A stretch of 64,000 nucleotides of DNA, from positions 26,753 through 90,752 of the forward strand of contig JAWXBW010000047.1 in NCBI GenBank assembly GCA_034440395.1. The letters run 5' to 3'. Positions 27,394 to 36,445 of the stretch are shown one piece after another. This stretch comes from JAAUTS01 sp034440395 (GTDB lineage: Bacteria > Verrucomicrobiota > Verrucomicrobiia > Methylacidiphilales > JAAUTS01). A program made the translations under genes and the position numbers. The notes below the pieces were generated by a model. That model saw only the letters and a list, made by a program, of their open reading frames with translations. It was not told where the DNA came from and did no database searches. Every line of letters starts with the position of its first letter. Within the stretch, counting starts at the first letter, position 1.

Positions 27394-30243
27394 ATGACCA
27401 CTGCTCTTTCTTCCCTTGAAGTCATCAACATTGACGAAGTCAACTCTGGCTTTCCCCAAGTTATTCGTCGAGATCTCTCCCATGCCGAATCTGGTAAACC
27501 GCGCGTCGTGCCTTGGATGGGCTATAAAATCGAGCTCGCTGTCCAAGCCGCTTGCGTAGAATACAAGGTTGACCCTGCTATCGGTTCCCAAGTCCGGGCC
27601 GAGATCGAGTTCCGCATGAAGAAAGATCGACCCCTCTTCATCCACATCGAACAACTCCAAGACCTGGTCGAAGAAACCCTCATGGACATCAACCAGCCCC
27701 GCGTCGCCCTAGCCTACGGTAAATACCGTGCTAAACGCGCCGCTCTGCGTGAACTGGAAGTTGCCCAATCCATCAACGACAAGCCTGACCAACTTGAACT
27801 CGCCACCCGCGAACAGCTCTCCGACATCCGCGCCCGCATATCCTACGCTAAGATCAATCTCAAACTCACTCTGACCGAGAACGAAATCATCGCCCGCCTC
27901 TTGCGTAGCACCTCCATGTCCCTTTCCGCATCGGAACAACGCGAGGCCATTATCCTCAACGCCAAAAACCTCCTCGACACCGATGCTGATTCTCGCTTCC
28001 TCGCTGGCCGCATCCTCCTCACCTACATCTACGAGGAAACGCTCAACTGGAAAATCTCCGACGGCATCGACGCTCTCAAAGAGGCCCATCGTGCAGCCTT
28101 CATCGCCTACATCCCGAAAGGCATCGCCGTTAATCGCTTAGATAAACGCCTAGCCGACTTTGACCTAAAAGAACTTTCCGAAGCCATCGACCCCTTTGCC
28201 GATTTACAGTTCGACTTCCTCGGCGTCCAAACCCTCTACGACCGCTACCTCATTCACCACAAAGAAGACCAAGTTAAGAGCGGCAAGAAACGCCTTGAAG
28301 CTCCCCAGATCTTCTGGATGCGCGTCGCTATGGGTTTAGCTATTCTAGAAAAAGATAAAAACAAACGCGCCGTAGAATTCTATAACGTCTATAAAACCAA
28401 GCGCGCCTGCTCCTCCACCCCCACCCTCTTTAACGCAGGCACCCTCCACTCCCAACTCTCCAGTTGTTACCTGCTCTATTGTGGCGACAGCATTGAAGAA
28501 ATAACCGAAACCTGGCGCCGCTTTTCCCTTCTCTCTAAATGGGCAGGTGGCCTCGGCTGCTCTTGGTCCGCCGTTCGTGGCTCTGGGGCTCACATCCACG
28601 GCACCAACGGCGAATCCTCCGGCGTCATCCCCTTCCTCAAAGTCTCTAACGACATCGCCATCGCCGTGAACCAAGGCGGCAAACGCCCAGGAGCACTTTG
28701 CAGCTACCTAGAACTCTGGCACATGGACATCGAGGACTTCCTCGACCTCCGTAAAGAAACCGGTGATGAACGTCGCCGCACCCACAATATGAACACGGCC
28801 AACTGGATTCCAGACTTGTTCATGAAACGACTCAATGACATCTCCGAAGGTAAACTTCCTAAAGATGCCACTTGGACACTCTTCCGCACCAACGACGTGC
28901 GCGACCTCCCAGAAACTTACGGTAAAAACTTCGAGACCCGCTACCTCGCCTACGAAGCCCTCTTCCAAGAAGGCAAAATCTACGGCCGTCAAGTTCGCGT
29001 CCTCGCCCTCTGGAAAAAGATGATCGAGATGATCTTTGAAACCGGTCACGCTTGGATGACTTGGAAAGATCCCGCCAACATCCGCTCACCACAAGACCAC
29101 GCCGGCGTTATCCATAACTCCAACCTCTGCACCGAGATTGAACTGAACACCAGCAGTGATGAAGTCGCCGTCTGCAACCTCGCTTCCATTAACCTCATCG
29201 AACACCTCAAAGACGACGGCAGCCTCGACCATGATAAACTACGGGACTCCGTCAGCATCGTCATGCGTATGCTGGATAACGTGATCGACATCAACTACTA
29301 CCCAGTCGAAGCCGCCGCCAACTCCAACTACCGCCACCGACCCGTAGGCTTAGGCGTCATGGGGTTACAAGACGTGCTCTATAAAAAGCGCATCCCCTTT
29401 GACTCCCTTGAGGCCGTTGATTTAAACGACGAGATTATGGAAGCGATCGCTTTTCATGCCTACTCCGCCTCCAGCGATTTGGCAGCAGAGCGTGGAGCTT
29501 ACTCCAGCTTCAAAGGTTCTAAGTGGGATCGTGGCATGATGCCCATTGATACTCTCAACCTCCTAGAATCTGAACGCGGCACCCCTGTCTTAGTCGATCG
29601 TAAAACCCGCTTAGATTGGAATGGCCTGCGCGAAAAAATACAACGTCAAGGCATGAGAAATTCTAACTGCCTAGCCATCGCCCCCACCGCCACCATCTCC
29701 AACATCATGGGCTCCACCCCTTGTATCGAACCCACCTACAAGCACATCCACACCAAATCTAACCTCTCTGGAGACTTTGTCCGCACCAACGATTTCTTAG
29801 TCAAAGAACTCATGGCCTTAGGCTTATGGGATGAAGAAATGCTGGCCGACATGAAATACTTCGACGGCTCCATCCAACCCATTGAACGTATTCCCGACGA
29901 CATCAAAAACATCTTTAAAACCGCTTTTGAAATCGAGCCTACTTGGATTCTTCAATGCGCCGCCGTTCGTCAAAAATGGATAGACCAATCCCAGTCCGTT
30001 AACCTCTTCCTAGCCGAGAACAACGCCCGCGCCGCCTCCTTCATGTATCGCGAAGCCTGGGAACGCGGCTTAAAAACTACCTACTACCTACGCACCATCA
30101 ATAAGAGCGGAATTGACAGTGCCAACCGCGAGCGGAAGAAAGTCGATCCTACGGGAATCAAACGCGAAGCCACTGAAGCAGAAATCAACGCTTGCTCCAT
30201 CGAAGCCATGCGCAGCGGCGGCACCTGCGAGAGCTGTCAGTAA
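27394..30243 (+). CDS. nrdA: Class I ribonucleotide reductase catalytic subunit
   Basis: R1 subunit of 949 residues that reduces ribonucleoside diphosphates. An N-terminal ATP-cone region (about 20-115) would provide dATP inhibition. The active site is clear: the redox cysteine in SSCYLLYC, NLCTEIELN with the thiyl-radical cysteine and glutamate, CNLASINL with the second redox cysteine, and the radical-relay tyrosines in TTYYLRT. The C-terminal GGTCESCQ swings in for re-reduction by thioredoxin. An AAGGA ribosome site precedes the ATG. It is transcribed with nrdB and followed by a terminator. Confidence 0.96.
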   Translation: MTTALSSLEVINIDEVNSGFPQVIRRDLSHAESGKPRVVPWMGYKIELAVQAACVEYKVDPAIGSQVRAEIEFRMKKDRPLFIHIEQLQDLVEETLMDINQPRVALAYGKYRAKRAALRELEVAQSINDKPDQLELATREQLSDIRARISYAKINLKLTLTENEIIARLLRSTSMSLSASEQREAIILNAKNLLDTDADSRFLAGRILLTYIYEETLNWKISDGIDALKEAHRAAFIAYIPKGIAVNRLDKRLADFDLKELSEAIDPFADLQFDFLGVQTLYDRYLIHHKEDQVKSGKKRLEAPQIFWMRVAMGLAILEKDKNKRAVEFYNVYKTKRACSSTPTLFNAGTLHSQLSSCYLLYCGDSIEEITETWRRFSLLSKWAGGLGCSWSAVRGSGAHIHGTNGESSGVIPFLKVSNDIAIAVNQGGKRPGALCSYLELWHMDIEDFLDLRKETGDERRRTHNMNTANWIPDLFMKRLNDISEGKLPKDATWTLFRTNDVRDLPETYGKNFETRYLAYEALFQEGKIYGRQVRVLALWKKMIEMIFETGHAWMTWKDPANIRSPQDHAGVIHNSNLCTEIELNTSSDEVAVCNLASINLIEHLKDDGSLDHDKLRDSVSIVMRMLDNVIDINYYPVEAAANSNYRHRPVGLGVMGLQDVLYKKRIPFDSLEAVDLNDEIMEAIAFHAYSASSDLAAERGAYSSFKGSKWDRGMMPIDTLNLLESERGTPVLVDRKTRLDWNGLREKIQRQGMRNSNCLAIAPTATISNIMGSTPCIEPTYKHIHTKSNLSGDFVRTNDFLVKELMALGLWDEEMLADMKYFDGSIQPIERIPDDIKNIFKTAFEIEPTWILQCAAVRQKWIDQSQSVNLFLAENNARAASFMYREAWERGLKTTYYLRTINKSGIDSANRERKKVDPTGIKREATEAEINACSIEAMRSGGTCESCQ

Positions 30244-30282
30244 GTCGTAGCGCACCACTGCATTTACCGGCTAATAAAACTT

Positions 30283-30317
30283 AACCCCGTCCCGCCTCAG
30301 GCTGGGCGGGGTTTTTT
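30283..30317 (+). terminator. Rho-independent terminator after nrdA
   Basis: AACCCCG with CCC on the 5' side pairs with GGGCGGGGTT on the 3' side, one base bulged, followed by a run of six T. It lies 40 bases after the nrdA stop and closes the nrdBA operon. Confidence 0.85.
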
Positions 30318-30499
30318 GTTGGTGAAGGTGAAGCCTTTACCATTCTGTAAAAATTAAGCTAACCCTTCAGGCAAATCTTTTTTGTTAAAAAATCCCAACA
30401 TTTTTTGAGAAACGAAATAAAGCACTGCTCTCTTACGACCTAGGTAACGGGTATCGTATTCTGTTTCGTCTCCTCTTCAACCCTGCGGGGTAATTTTCC

Positions 30500-31960
30500 T
30501 CATGTTCCGCAAAACGTCTGGTAAGGCGGGGCTCCCGACGCAGCGGGCTCCGAGAAGACAGCTGCTGCTGTATTTTCAGCAAAGGGATTTTTGAGCACCG
30601 CAAGTAATCGATGCAATACTGAAAAATCGTCGTTCTTCACCGCCGCCGAAAGCGCCTCCTCCACACGATGATTGCGCGGAATAAAAGCAGGATTGCTCGC
30701 ATGCATGAGACGAAGCACCTCGGCACTAGACTGCGGCTGCGAGCGCAAGCGAGCCTGCCATTTCTGATGCCACGCAGCGTCTATTCCCCCACTGCCCTCA
30801 GGGTCAAGCGAACGGAACGTATTCGTGTAATCCAAACCAGCGTCTTTCATCAACCGCAGTAGGCTTTCAAAAAGTTCATTATCGCCAGATTCCACATTAA
30901 ACAAACCCAACTTAGCACTCATTCCTGCAAGCCAGTTCCTCTGGAACAAATCAGGAAACGCTAGTAACGCCCCCTGCGCCATTTCCAACGACTTAGTCTT
31001 GTCGGCATCCAAAACCGGCAACAACGATTCCGCCAAACGCGCCAGATTCCAGTGCGCAATCGACGGCTGATTTCCATAGGCATAGCGCCCGTGATGGTCG
31101 ATTGAACTGAAAACTGTCGCTGGATCGTAAGTGTCCATAAAAGCGCAGGGCCCATAGTCGATGGTCTCGCCGGAAAGTGCCATGTTATCCGTGTTCATCA
31201 CCCCGTGTACAAATCCCACCAGCATCCACTGCGCCAGTAGCGAAGCCTGCCTCTCGATCACTCCCTCAAGCAATGCGAGCGGCGGAGAAATCGCCTCAGC
31301 CCGTTCCGGAAAATGACGCCGAAGCGTGTAGTCAGTCAGTTTTTCCAAAGCGGAAATCTCGCCGCGCCGCGCCCCGTATTCAAACGTGCCAACCCGAATG
31401 TGGCTCGCTGCGATGCGCGTCAGAACCGCCCCGCGTAACGGCGTTTCGCGGTGCACCCACTCCCCCGTTGTCACTACAGCCAGGCTCCGCGTAGTCGGAA
31501 TCCCTAACCCCACCATCGCTTCGCTCATTAGATACTCGCGTAACATCGGCCCCAGTCCCGCCCGCCCGTCGCCACGCCGAGAGAAGGGCGTTTGCCCGGC
31601 TCCTTTAAGCTGAACGTCCAGCCGCATACCTGCGGGCGTAAGATGCTCTCCCAATAAAATCGCCCGTCCGTCCCCGAGCATTGTCGGATGGCCATACTGA
31701 TGCCCTGCATAGGCCTGCGCTATGGGCTCCGCACCCAGTGGAATCATGTTGCCCGAAAAGATCCCCGCGCCATCCGGCCCGCTTAACACATCCCCATTAA
31801 GCCCCATCTCCCGCGCCAGCTCGGTATTGAAAATCACCACCGCTGGATCGCTCACCGGCACTGGTGCCGAACGCATGAAAAAAATCTCTGGTAAACGGAT
31901 GTAGGAATTATCAAAGTGCCACCCAGTGCTGACAGATTCGTGTTGAGATATTTTAGGCAT
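30500..31960 (-). CDS. selO: SelO-family pseudokinase AMPylase
   Basis: SelO (YdiU/UPF0061) has a protein-kinase fold but transfers AMP to serines, threonines or tyrosines of target proteins under oxidative stress. The 486-residue protein from the ATG at 31960 has the family blocks AQAYAGHQYGHPTMLGDGRA, DVQLKGAGQTPFSRRGDGRAG and NTDNMALSGETIDYGPCAFMD. The C-terminus is YQTFCGT, where Cys takes the place of selenocysteine of the animal protein. Further upstream in-frame TTG or ATG codons add 39 poorly conserved residues, so I prefer 31960. Codons here are more GC-rich than in neighbours. Confidence 0.93.
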   Translation of the reverse strand: MPKISQHESVSTGWHFDNSYIRLPEIFFMRSAPVPVSDPAVVIFNTELAREMGLNGDVLSGPDGAGIFSGNMIPLGAEPIAQAYAGHQYGHPTMLGDGRAILLGEHLTPAGMRLDVQLKGAGQTPFSRRGDGRAGLGPMLREYLMSEAMVGLGIPTTRSLAVVTTGEWVHRETPLRGAVLTRIAASHIRVGTFEYGARRGEISALEKLTDYTLRRHFPERAEAISPPLALLEGVIERQASLLAQWMLVGFVHGVMNTDNMALSGETIDYGPCAFMDTYDPATVFSSIDHHGRYAYGNQPSIAHWNLARLAESLLPVLDADKTKSLEMAQGALLAFPDLFQRNWLAGMSAKLGLFNVESGDNELFESLLRLMKDAGLDYTNTFRSLDPEGSGGIDAAWHQKWQARLRSQPQSSAEVLRLMHASNPAFIPRNHRVEEALSAAVKNDDFSVLHRLLAVLKNPFAENTAAAVFSEPAASGAPPYQTFCGT

Positions 31961-32073
31961 GATATGTATAAATGCTCCCCCATTATGCCTGCCCTGTCCA
32001 GCCCTGCTCGACTTGACTCCCCCTTGCACATTGCCCCACCAAGAGTGACGCCAGTAGAAGGGCGAGAAAAGAT

Positions 32074-33489
32074 TCAAATAAGGGCTCGTTGCTTTTCAGC
32101 TAACATTCGGCGAGCAAGTTCCCCGACAATTGCGCTATAGGTCGGATAAGAGAGACGGGTGCTCGCTAAAATACTCAGCGTCACGCCTGCCGACATGGCG
32201 ATTGCCAACCCTTGGATCAACTCCAACGCATTTTCACCAATGGCATGAGCACCAAGTAGAATGCCGGTTGGTCGGTCTGCAATCAGTTTTACAAACCCAT
32301 GCTTGCGCCCGTCGATGATTGCGCGATCTAAATTTGCGTAATCCGCAGAGGCCGAAATAAAGTCAAGTTTTCGCACTTGCGCCTCCCGCTCTGTCAGGCC
32401 CACTCCCGCATGATCTGGATCCGTGAAACCTCCACTCGGCAACAACTCAGGTTGATGTTCCGACTTCGCTCCGAGCACGGCGTTTTCGGCAGCCACCATG
32501 GCTTCGAAGTGCGCCCCCTGCACCAACATGTCACGCCCATGCACATCGCCAGCGGCAAAGATGTGTTCTAGATTTGTCTGCATGAACCGATTCACCTTGA
32601 GAAATCCTCGTTCTGTATGGAGGCCGACCGCCTCAATCCCGATATCTTCAAGCGCAGCGGGCCAGCCCAGACAGAGTAGCACAGTCTCGACTTCGATTTC
32701 ACTGTGCGCTCCAGCGTGCCTATAATGCAAGCGACGCATGCCAGTGCTCGTCATTTCTATCCGCTCCACCACTTCGATTTCAGTCACGACCACCACGCCG
32801 AGTGCCTCGAAACGTTCGCGTAAGACAGCGCTAACCATGGAGTCGGCGCTGGGCACGATGGCTGGTGCGAGGTCTAGGAGGGTAACGTGTGAGCCAAAGG
32901 CATTCATGATTGAACACACCTGCACCCCAGTGTAGCCGCTTCCGATTATTGCGATTGATTTTGGCATCTGCTTTAGAGAAAAGAGTTCTTCTGGAACAAT
33001 GCCCAATTCTGCGCCATCGAAAGTTGGTCGCCTCGCCCTGCCGCCTACGCAGAGAATGATTTTTTCGGCCTTGAGCTCACGCTTGGAATCGGCCAGTTGC
33101 AAGACTTTCGGATCCAAGAACTTCGCAGAGCCCTCTAAAAAAATCTCTCCTCCACCAGCGCGGAGTCGCTGCGCTGTCTGCTTGTTAGCGTGAACCTCTT
33201 CCACAACCTCGTGCACGCGCGCTAGTGTTCGTGACCAAACAACTTTCGGATCAGATACCTCGACTCCGTAAAGTTCGGCCGAGCGAATATCCCGCAGCAG
33301 CCGTGCTGCCACGGCGAGCACACGAGTAGGCACGCAGCCAGTATTCGTACAGGTGCCGCCCATTCGGACCCGATCAATCAGCCCAACCCGTGCTCCTAGT
33401 TCCGTCGCACGCAGGGCAGCGCGTGCTCCCGCAGGCCCTGCCCCCACCACTAGGACATCAAAACTTCTTTTTTCCAAAATAGTAATCAT
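32074..33489 (-). CDS. Class I FAD pyridine-nucleotide-disulfide oxidoreductase
   Basis: 471-residue flavoprotein of the dihydrolipoamide dehydrogenase/mercuric reductase class. It has the FAD motif VVGAGPAGARAALRA (14-28), the redox cysteine pair in GGTCTNTGCVP (Cys47, Cys52), an NAD(P) motif IIGSGYTGVQV (about 186) and the second FAD motif IFAAGDVHG. The C-terminal dimerisation domain is present, but SYPTYSA replaces the usual HAHPT, so the catalytic His-Glu pair of lipoamide dehydrogenase is missing. Mercuric reductases also lack that histidine, but no mer gene is near. The true substrate is open. GC-rich codons, like the adjacent selO. Confidence 0.85.
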   Translation of the reverse strand: MITILEKRSFDVLVVGAGPAGARAALRATELGARVGLIDRVRMGGTCTNTGCVPTRVLAVAARLLRDIRSAELYGVEVSDPKVVWSRTLARVHEVVEEVHANKQTAQRLRAGGGEIFLEGSAKFLDPKVLQLADSKRELKAEKIILCVGGRARRPTFDGAELGIVPEELFSLKQMPKSIAIIGSGYTGVQVCSIMNAFGSHVTLLDLAPAIVPSADSMVSAVLRERFEALGVVVVTEIEVVERIEMTSTGMRRLHYRHAGAHSEIEVETVLLCLGWPAALEDIGIEAVGLHTERGFLKVNRFMQTNLEHIFAAGDVHGRDMLVQGAHFEAMVAAENAVLGAKSEHQPELLPSGGFTDPDHAGVGLTEREAQVRKLDFISASADYANLDRAIIDGRKHGFVKLIADRPTGILLGAHAIGENALELIQGLAIAMSAGVTLSILASTRLSYPTYSAIVGELARRMLAEKQRALI

Positions 33490-33742
33490 TTATTAAAAGT
33501 GAGCAGTGTATAGTTCAGTAAAATATTCAATCCACCAGAGAACACTACGCTCAAACAAAAAATCTGCTGCAAAAGAAACAGAGTGGACTAATGCAGGAGC
33601 ACCGAGATGTACGCGGGTAAGGGAATTATTTTCCTGCCACTAAGGGGAAATAACATTGATATCGAAAATGCTTTTCTCTCGTTCTCATTGATTTGCTCAA
33701 AATATTTCCAGCGAAAAGGACGAATCTGCGCTACTTTATTGG

Positions 33743-34759
33743 ATGCCTTCCCTCACTCAGTCCTTTCTCGGTTCATTAGCGGGGGATGCCCTAGCCATGC
33801 CTGGACATTGGTATTATGATCTCGCAGCCTTGCATCGCGATTATGGCGTAATCAATCACTTTATCGCACCTCGCAATCCGCATCCCGACAGTATTCTCTG
33901 GCGTTCGACCTACACCGCGCCTACCCCAGAGGCAGACATTCTTCACGATCAAGCTCGCTATTGGGGTGTGCGTGGAATTCACTACCATCAGTTTCTAGCC
34001 GCTGGCGAGAACACTTTAAACCTCCGCTTAGCGGAGGAGTTGTATCGCATGATTCGCTCCGACGGCAGCTATGACGCTGACCGATGGCTCGAACGTTACG
34101 TGCAATGTTTAAGGACACCGGGTTGGCATCGCGACACGTATGTAGAAGAAGTGCACCGCGGTTTTTTTATGAATCGTTCCAAGGGTAAAAAATTACGTTC
34201 CTGCGCTATTGTCGATGAACACATTGGAGGTCTGGCCTCCGTTCCCGCCCTAGTAGCTGCCACGGAAGGAATGGCGTTAGGAGAACTACGTAAAACCGTT
34301 CAGCTCCATGTCGCCTTATCCCACCAACATCGCGGAGTTCTCCATGCGGCTGATGTATTGACATGTGTGCTCCATGCCATTGCTCAAGGAACAGAAGTTG
34401 AAGCCGCTCTGGTGGCAAATGCCAATGATTTCTTCTCCCTGCGACAAGCACAGGAATGGGTTGCGCTAACGGATGAGGAGGTCGTGGGAAAACGGCTCAG
34501 CCCGGCTTGTTACATTGAAGATGCTTTTCGAGCGTCGTTATATTTAGCATGGAAGTATCGCCGTGATTTTTCTGGCGGATTGATTGCAAACGTCATGGTT
34601 GGTGGAGACAATTGCCACCGCGGCGTAGTGGTCGGTGCCGTGCTTGCGGCGGCCAACGGATGCCCCCGTGAGTGGAGTGATGGGTTACTAGCCTTAGCTG
34701 TCCATGAGACTCGCCAGCTTGACCCAGTCAGTTATTGGAATCCGATAAACGACCCATGA
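33743..34759 (+). CDS. ADP-ribosylglycohydrolase-family protein with unusual metal site
   Basis: 338-residue all-helical protein of the ADP-ribosyl-hydrolase (DraG/ARH) fold. It opens LGSLAGDALAMPGHW and has VDEHIGG (about 155) and VMVGGDNCHRGVVVGAVLAAANG (about 288). Canonical members bind two magnesium ions through DDT near the N-terminus and GGDTD near the C-terminus. Here the first is absent (TYTAPTPEADI in its place) and the second reads GGDNCH. It may bind a different metal, act on another substrate or be inactive. Stands alone on the plus strand. Confidence 0.8.
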   Translation: MPSLTQSFLGSLAGDALAMPGHWYYDLAALHRDYGVINHFIAPRNPHPDSILWRSTYTAPTPEADILHDQARYWGVRGIHYHQFLAAGENTLNLRLAEELYRMIRSDGSYDADRWLERYVQCLRTPGWHRDTYVEEVHRGFFMNRSKGKKLRSCAIVDEHIGGLASVPALVAATEGMALGELRKTVQLHVALSHQHRGVLHAADVLTCVLHAIAQGTEVEAALVANANDFFSLRQAQEWVALTDEEVVGKRLSPACYIEDAFRASLYLAWKYRRDFSGGLIANVMVGGDNCHRGVVVGAVLAAANGCPREWSDGLLALAVHETRQLDPVSYWNPINDP

Positions 34760-35008
34760 GGCAAGGCTTTGCGCAAGTTGATAACAAGGTGCCTTAGGTT
34801 CTTTAAACCTTACGTTTCGGTAAAAGCGTTCCGTATTGCGTCTTGAATCTTACTGAGTTCACGGAGCCCTTTCACCATTTCAAAGAAGCACTGCCCGCCG
34901 CTCTTGAGTTCCCACAGTTTGCCGAGGCGTTCTTTAGGACTTTGCCGTTTGTCAGCTTCACCACGACGTCGAGGTAGAATTTTTCGTTGCTGATTAAAAT
35001 TTAAAAAC
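34760..35008 (-). other. Gene-poor stretch with a possible ORF remnant
   Basis: Only one protein-like trace is seen: on the minus strand an open frame without a start codon runs to a TAA at 34810-34812 and includes RQSPKERLGKLWELKSGG and KGLRELSKIQDAIRNAFTE. It overlaps the 3' end of the short gene beginning at 35212. It may belong to the decayed PIN-toxin region next door. I do not recognise it. Confidence 0.3.
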
Positions 35009-35212
35009 TCAGTTCTTCTTCTCGAAGTCTGGCGGTTCCTCGCGCAGAGTCATGGTGCCGCTCTCCTCTTTGCCCTTAGCCATCCGCATTCGGAACGCTG
35101 CGGCCTTCTTTTCCGTATAATCCCTGCGTTCCTCACGGGTCATGTCCTTGGTAGCCTCATAAATCCTAGCCTGAATATCGTGCTTCATTTTCACGCAATC
35201 GATCCGGGGCAT
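35009..35212 (-). CDS. Small charged protein beside a broken PIN toxin
   Basis: 67-residue, highly charged, helical protein: MKHDIQARIYEATKDMTREERRDYTEKK is the conserved-looking core, with MKM near residue 9. Short proteins of this pattern are often found beside PIN-domain genes and may be antitoxins. It begins 22 bases after the end of the broken PIN gene on the same strand. The ORF is intact; function uncertain. Confidence 0.5.
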   Translation of the reverse strand: MPRIDCVKMKHDIQARIYEATKDMTREERRDYTEKKAAAFRMRMAKGKEESGTMTLREEPPDFEKKN

Positions 35213-35234
35213 TCCATCAAACTGTTTCCAAAAG

Positions 35235-35708
35235 TTAGTCGTCTTCGAGATTCACCTCCTTGGGCCTTACAATCTGTATCATTGCGTAGCCTTCTGCCAG
35301 ATTTACCGCATTGAATCCACGAATACGATCCATCCGCACGATATATTTGAAATTCCACGATACGATGGCATCCGCCCTCGCCACCGTGGCTGCGGCCACA
35401 TGCAGACAATCTTCCCTCTAACGCACAGCGACCACTCCCGCTGAAATGTAGGCGTTGGCCAAGTCATGGACTTCATCATCCACACGCACCGTTTCGCGCC
35501 CGCTGACAGGGACAGAATCCAGAATCCTTCCTACGGGCTCTGGAGCACCTTCCAATTCTTCTTCCACCACTTTACTGGTCAACAGCACGGCCAACCCATT
35601 GGAAAAAAATTCGATGACCTTCAGTCAGTCCGCATCCCAGCATTCCGCGCTGTCGAAACAGCCGCCGAAGACGGAGGTATCCAAGCATAAGCGCCATTTG
35701 CGTTTCAT
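35235..35708 (-). pseudogene. PIN-domain (VapC-like) toxin with two in-frame stops
   Basis: From the ATG at 35708 the frame encodes 157 codons of a PIN-domain ribonuclease, interrupted by TGA (35625-35627, codon 28) and TAG (35418-35420, codon 97). Conserved features remain: LCLDTSVFGGCFD with the first catalytic Asp, VVEEELEGAPE with the acidic pair, REDCLHVAAATVARADAIVSWNFKYIV and RIRGFNAVNL. Both stops can arise from sense codons by single changes (for example CGA to TGA, TAC to TAG). The frame is otherwise perfect, so this is a recently inactivated toxin. Confidence 0.8.
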
Positions 35709-35994
35709 TGCGTCGGTTTAATACTTTGTTCATACTGCGTAAAGGGTTTGTTTGAAGGTAATGCGAATTTTTGTATTACTAAAATTAAGGCGTAGTAGTG
35801 GTAATAAAGCAAATTTAAATGACTGGATATTTAGAAAGTATTATCGAGAATCTCACTTATCTTTTACCTGAATGTTCACGCTTTGATCTGCCGCCATAAA
35901 TTGTTAGACACAAGATTAAGATACTTCTTTTCTCAAGGTTGTTTAGTAGATACGCTTTAAATCGAAAATTGTTACCTCAACACTCATGACACTT

Positions 35995-36252
35995 ATGATT
36001 AAATTATCCTTACTTCTTTTAACTAGCTTCCTCTTCATCGGCTGCGGTGAAACGAATTATAGTTTATACTCGACGAACCAAGGCGAGAAGACGCAAGCTC
36101 TCTACAAGATCAATAACGACACGGGCGAGACATGGATTCTTCAGGGCGATTTAACGGAAGTCACCGCAACCAATGCCGCCGCCCAATATTTCCAAGGCTG
36201 GAAACTTGTGAAGTCGCACGCAGAGGCTAAAGCCGAAGCGTTGAAGCGTTAA
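35995..36252 (+). CDS. Small lipoprotein
   Basis: About 85 residues with a lipoprotein signal: hydrophobic LSLLLLTSFLFIG followed by the lipobox cysteine (FIGC). The mature part is about 66 residues, polar, with no recognised domain (ALYKINNDTGETWILQGD suggests a short beta sheet). An in-frame ATG nine bases upstream is an equal start candidate. Function unknown. Confidence 0.6.
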   Translation: MIKLSLLLLTSFLFIGCGETNYSLYSTNQGEKTQALYKINNDTGETWILQGDLTEVTATNAAAQYFQGWKLVKSHAEAKAEALKR

Positions 36253-36269
36253 GGGCAAAGAGCTTTCTC

Positions 36270-36345
36270 CGCAGATTACACAGGTTTTTAACAAAGGTTG
36301 CAGATTCCTAAAAAAGAATCTGCGTAAATCTTTAAAATCTACGGA
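36270..36345. repeat. Degenerate GCAGATT-type intergenic repeat with hairpin
   Basis: GCAGATTC (36300-36307) and GAATCTGC (36316-36323) form a perfect 8-bp hairpin around an 8-base loop. Similar words recur close by (CCGCAGATTACACAGG at 36270 and CTGCGTAAATCTTTAAAATCT after the hairpin). Many bacterial genomes carry intergenic repeats of this wording, but I see only this one locus here, so its copy number is unknown. Confidence 0.4.
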
Positions 36346-36445
36346 CAATTCTTTTCTTGGTCTTCTAGGTTTTGAGTTTCAAGTATCCTCTGCCGAAGGT
36401 ATACGATATTGACCAACGTTCTTTATTATCTCATTGTCTCAGGCC

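Noticed and set aside
9756..35627. Stop-codon recoding as the explanation for in-frame stops
   Set aside because: TAA, TAG and TGA all end intact genes here, and the nucleotidyltransferase has also lost catalytic residues, so decay is the simpler explanation.
35455..35721. 88-codon plus-strand ORF
   Set aside because: It is antisense to the PIN-toxin frame, which gives a recognisable protein; the plus frame does not.
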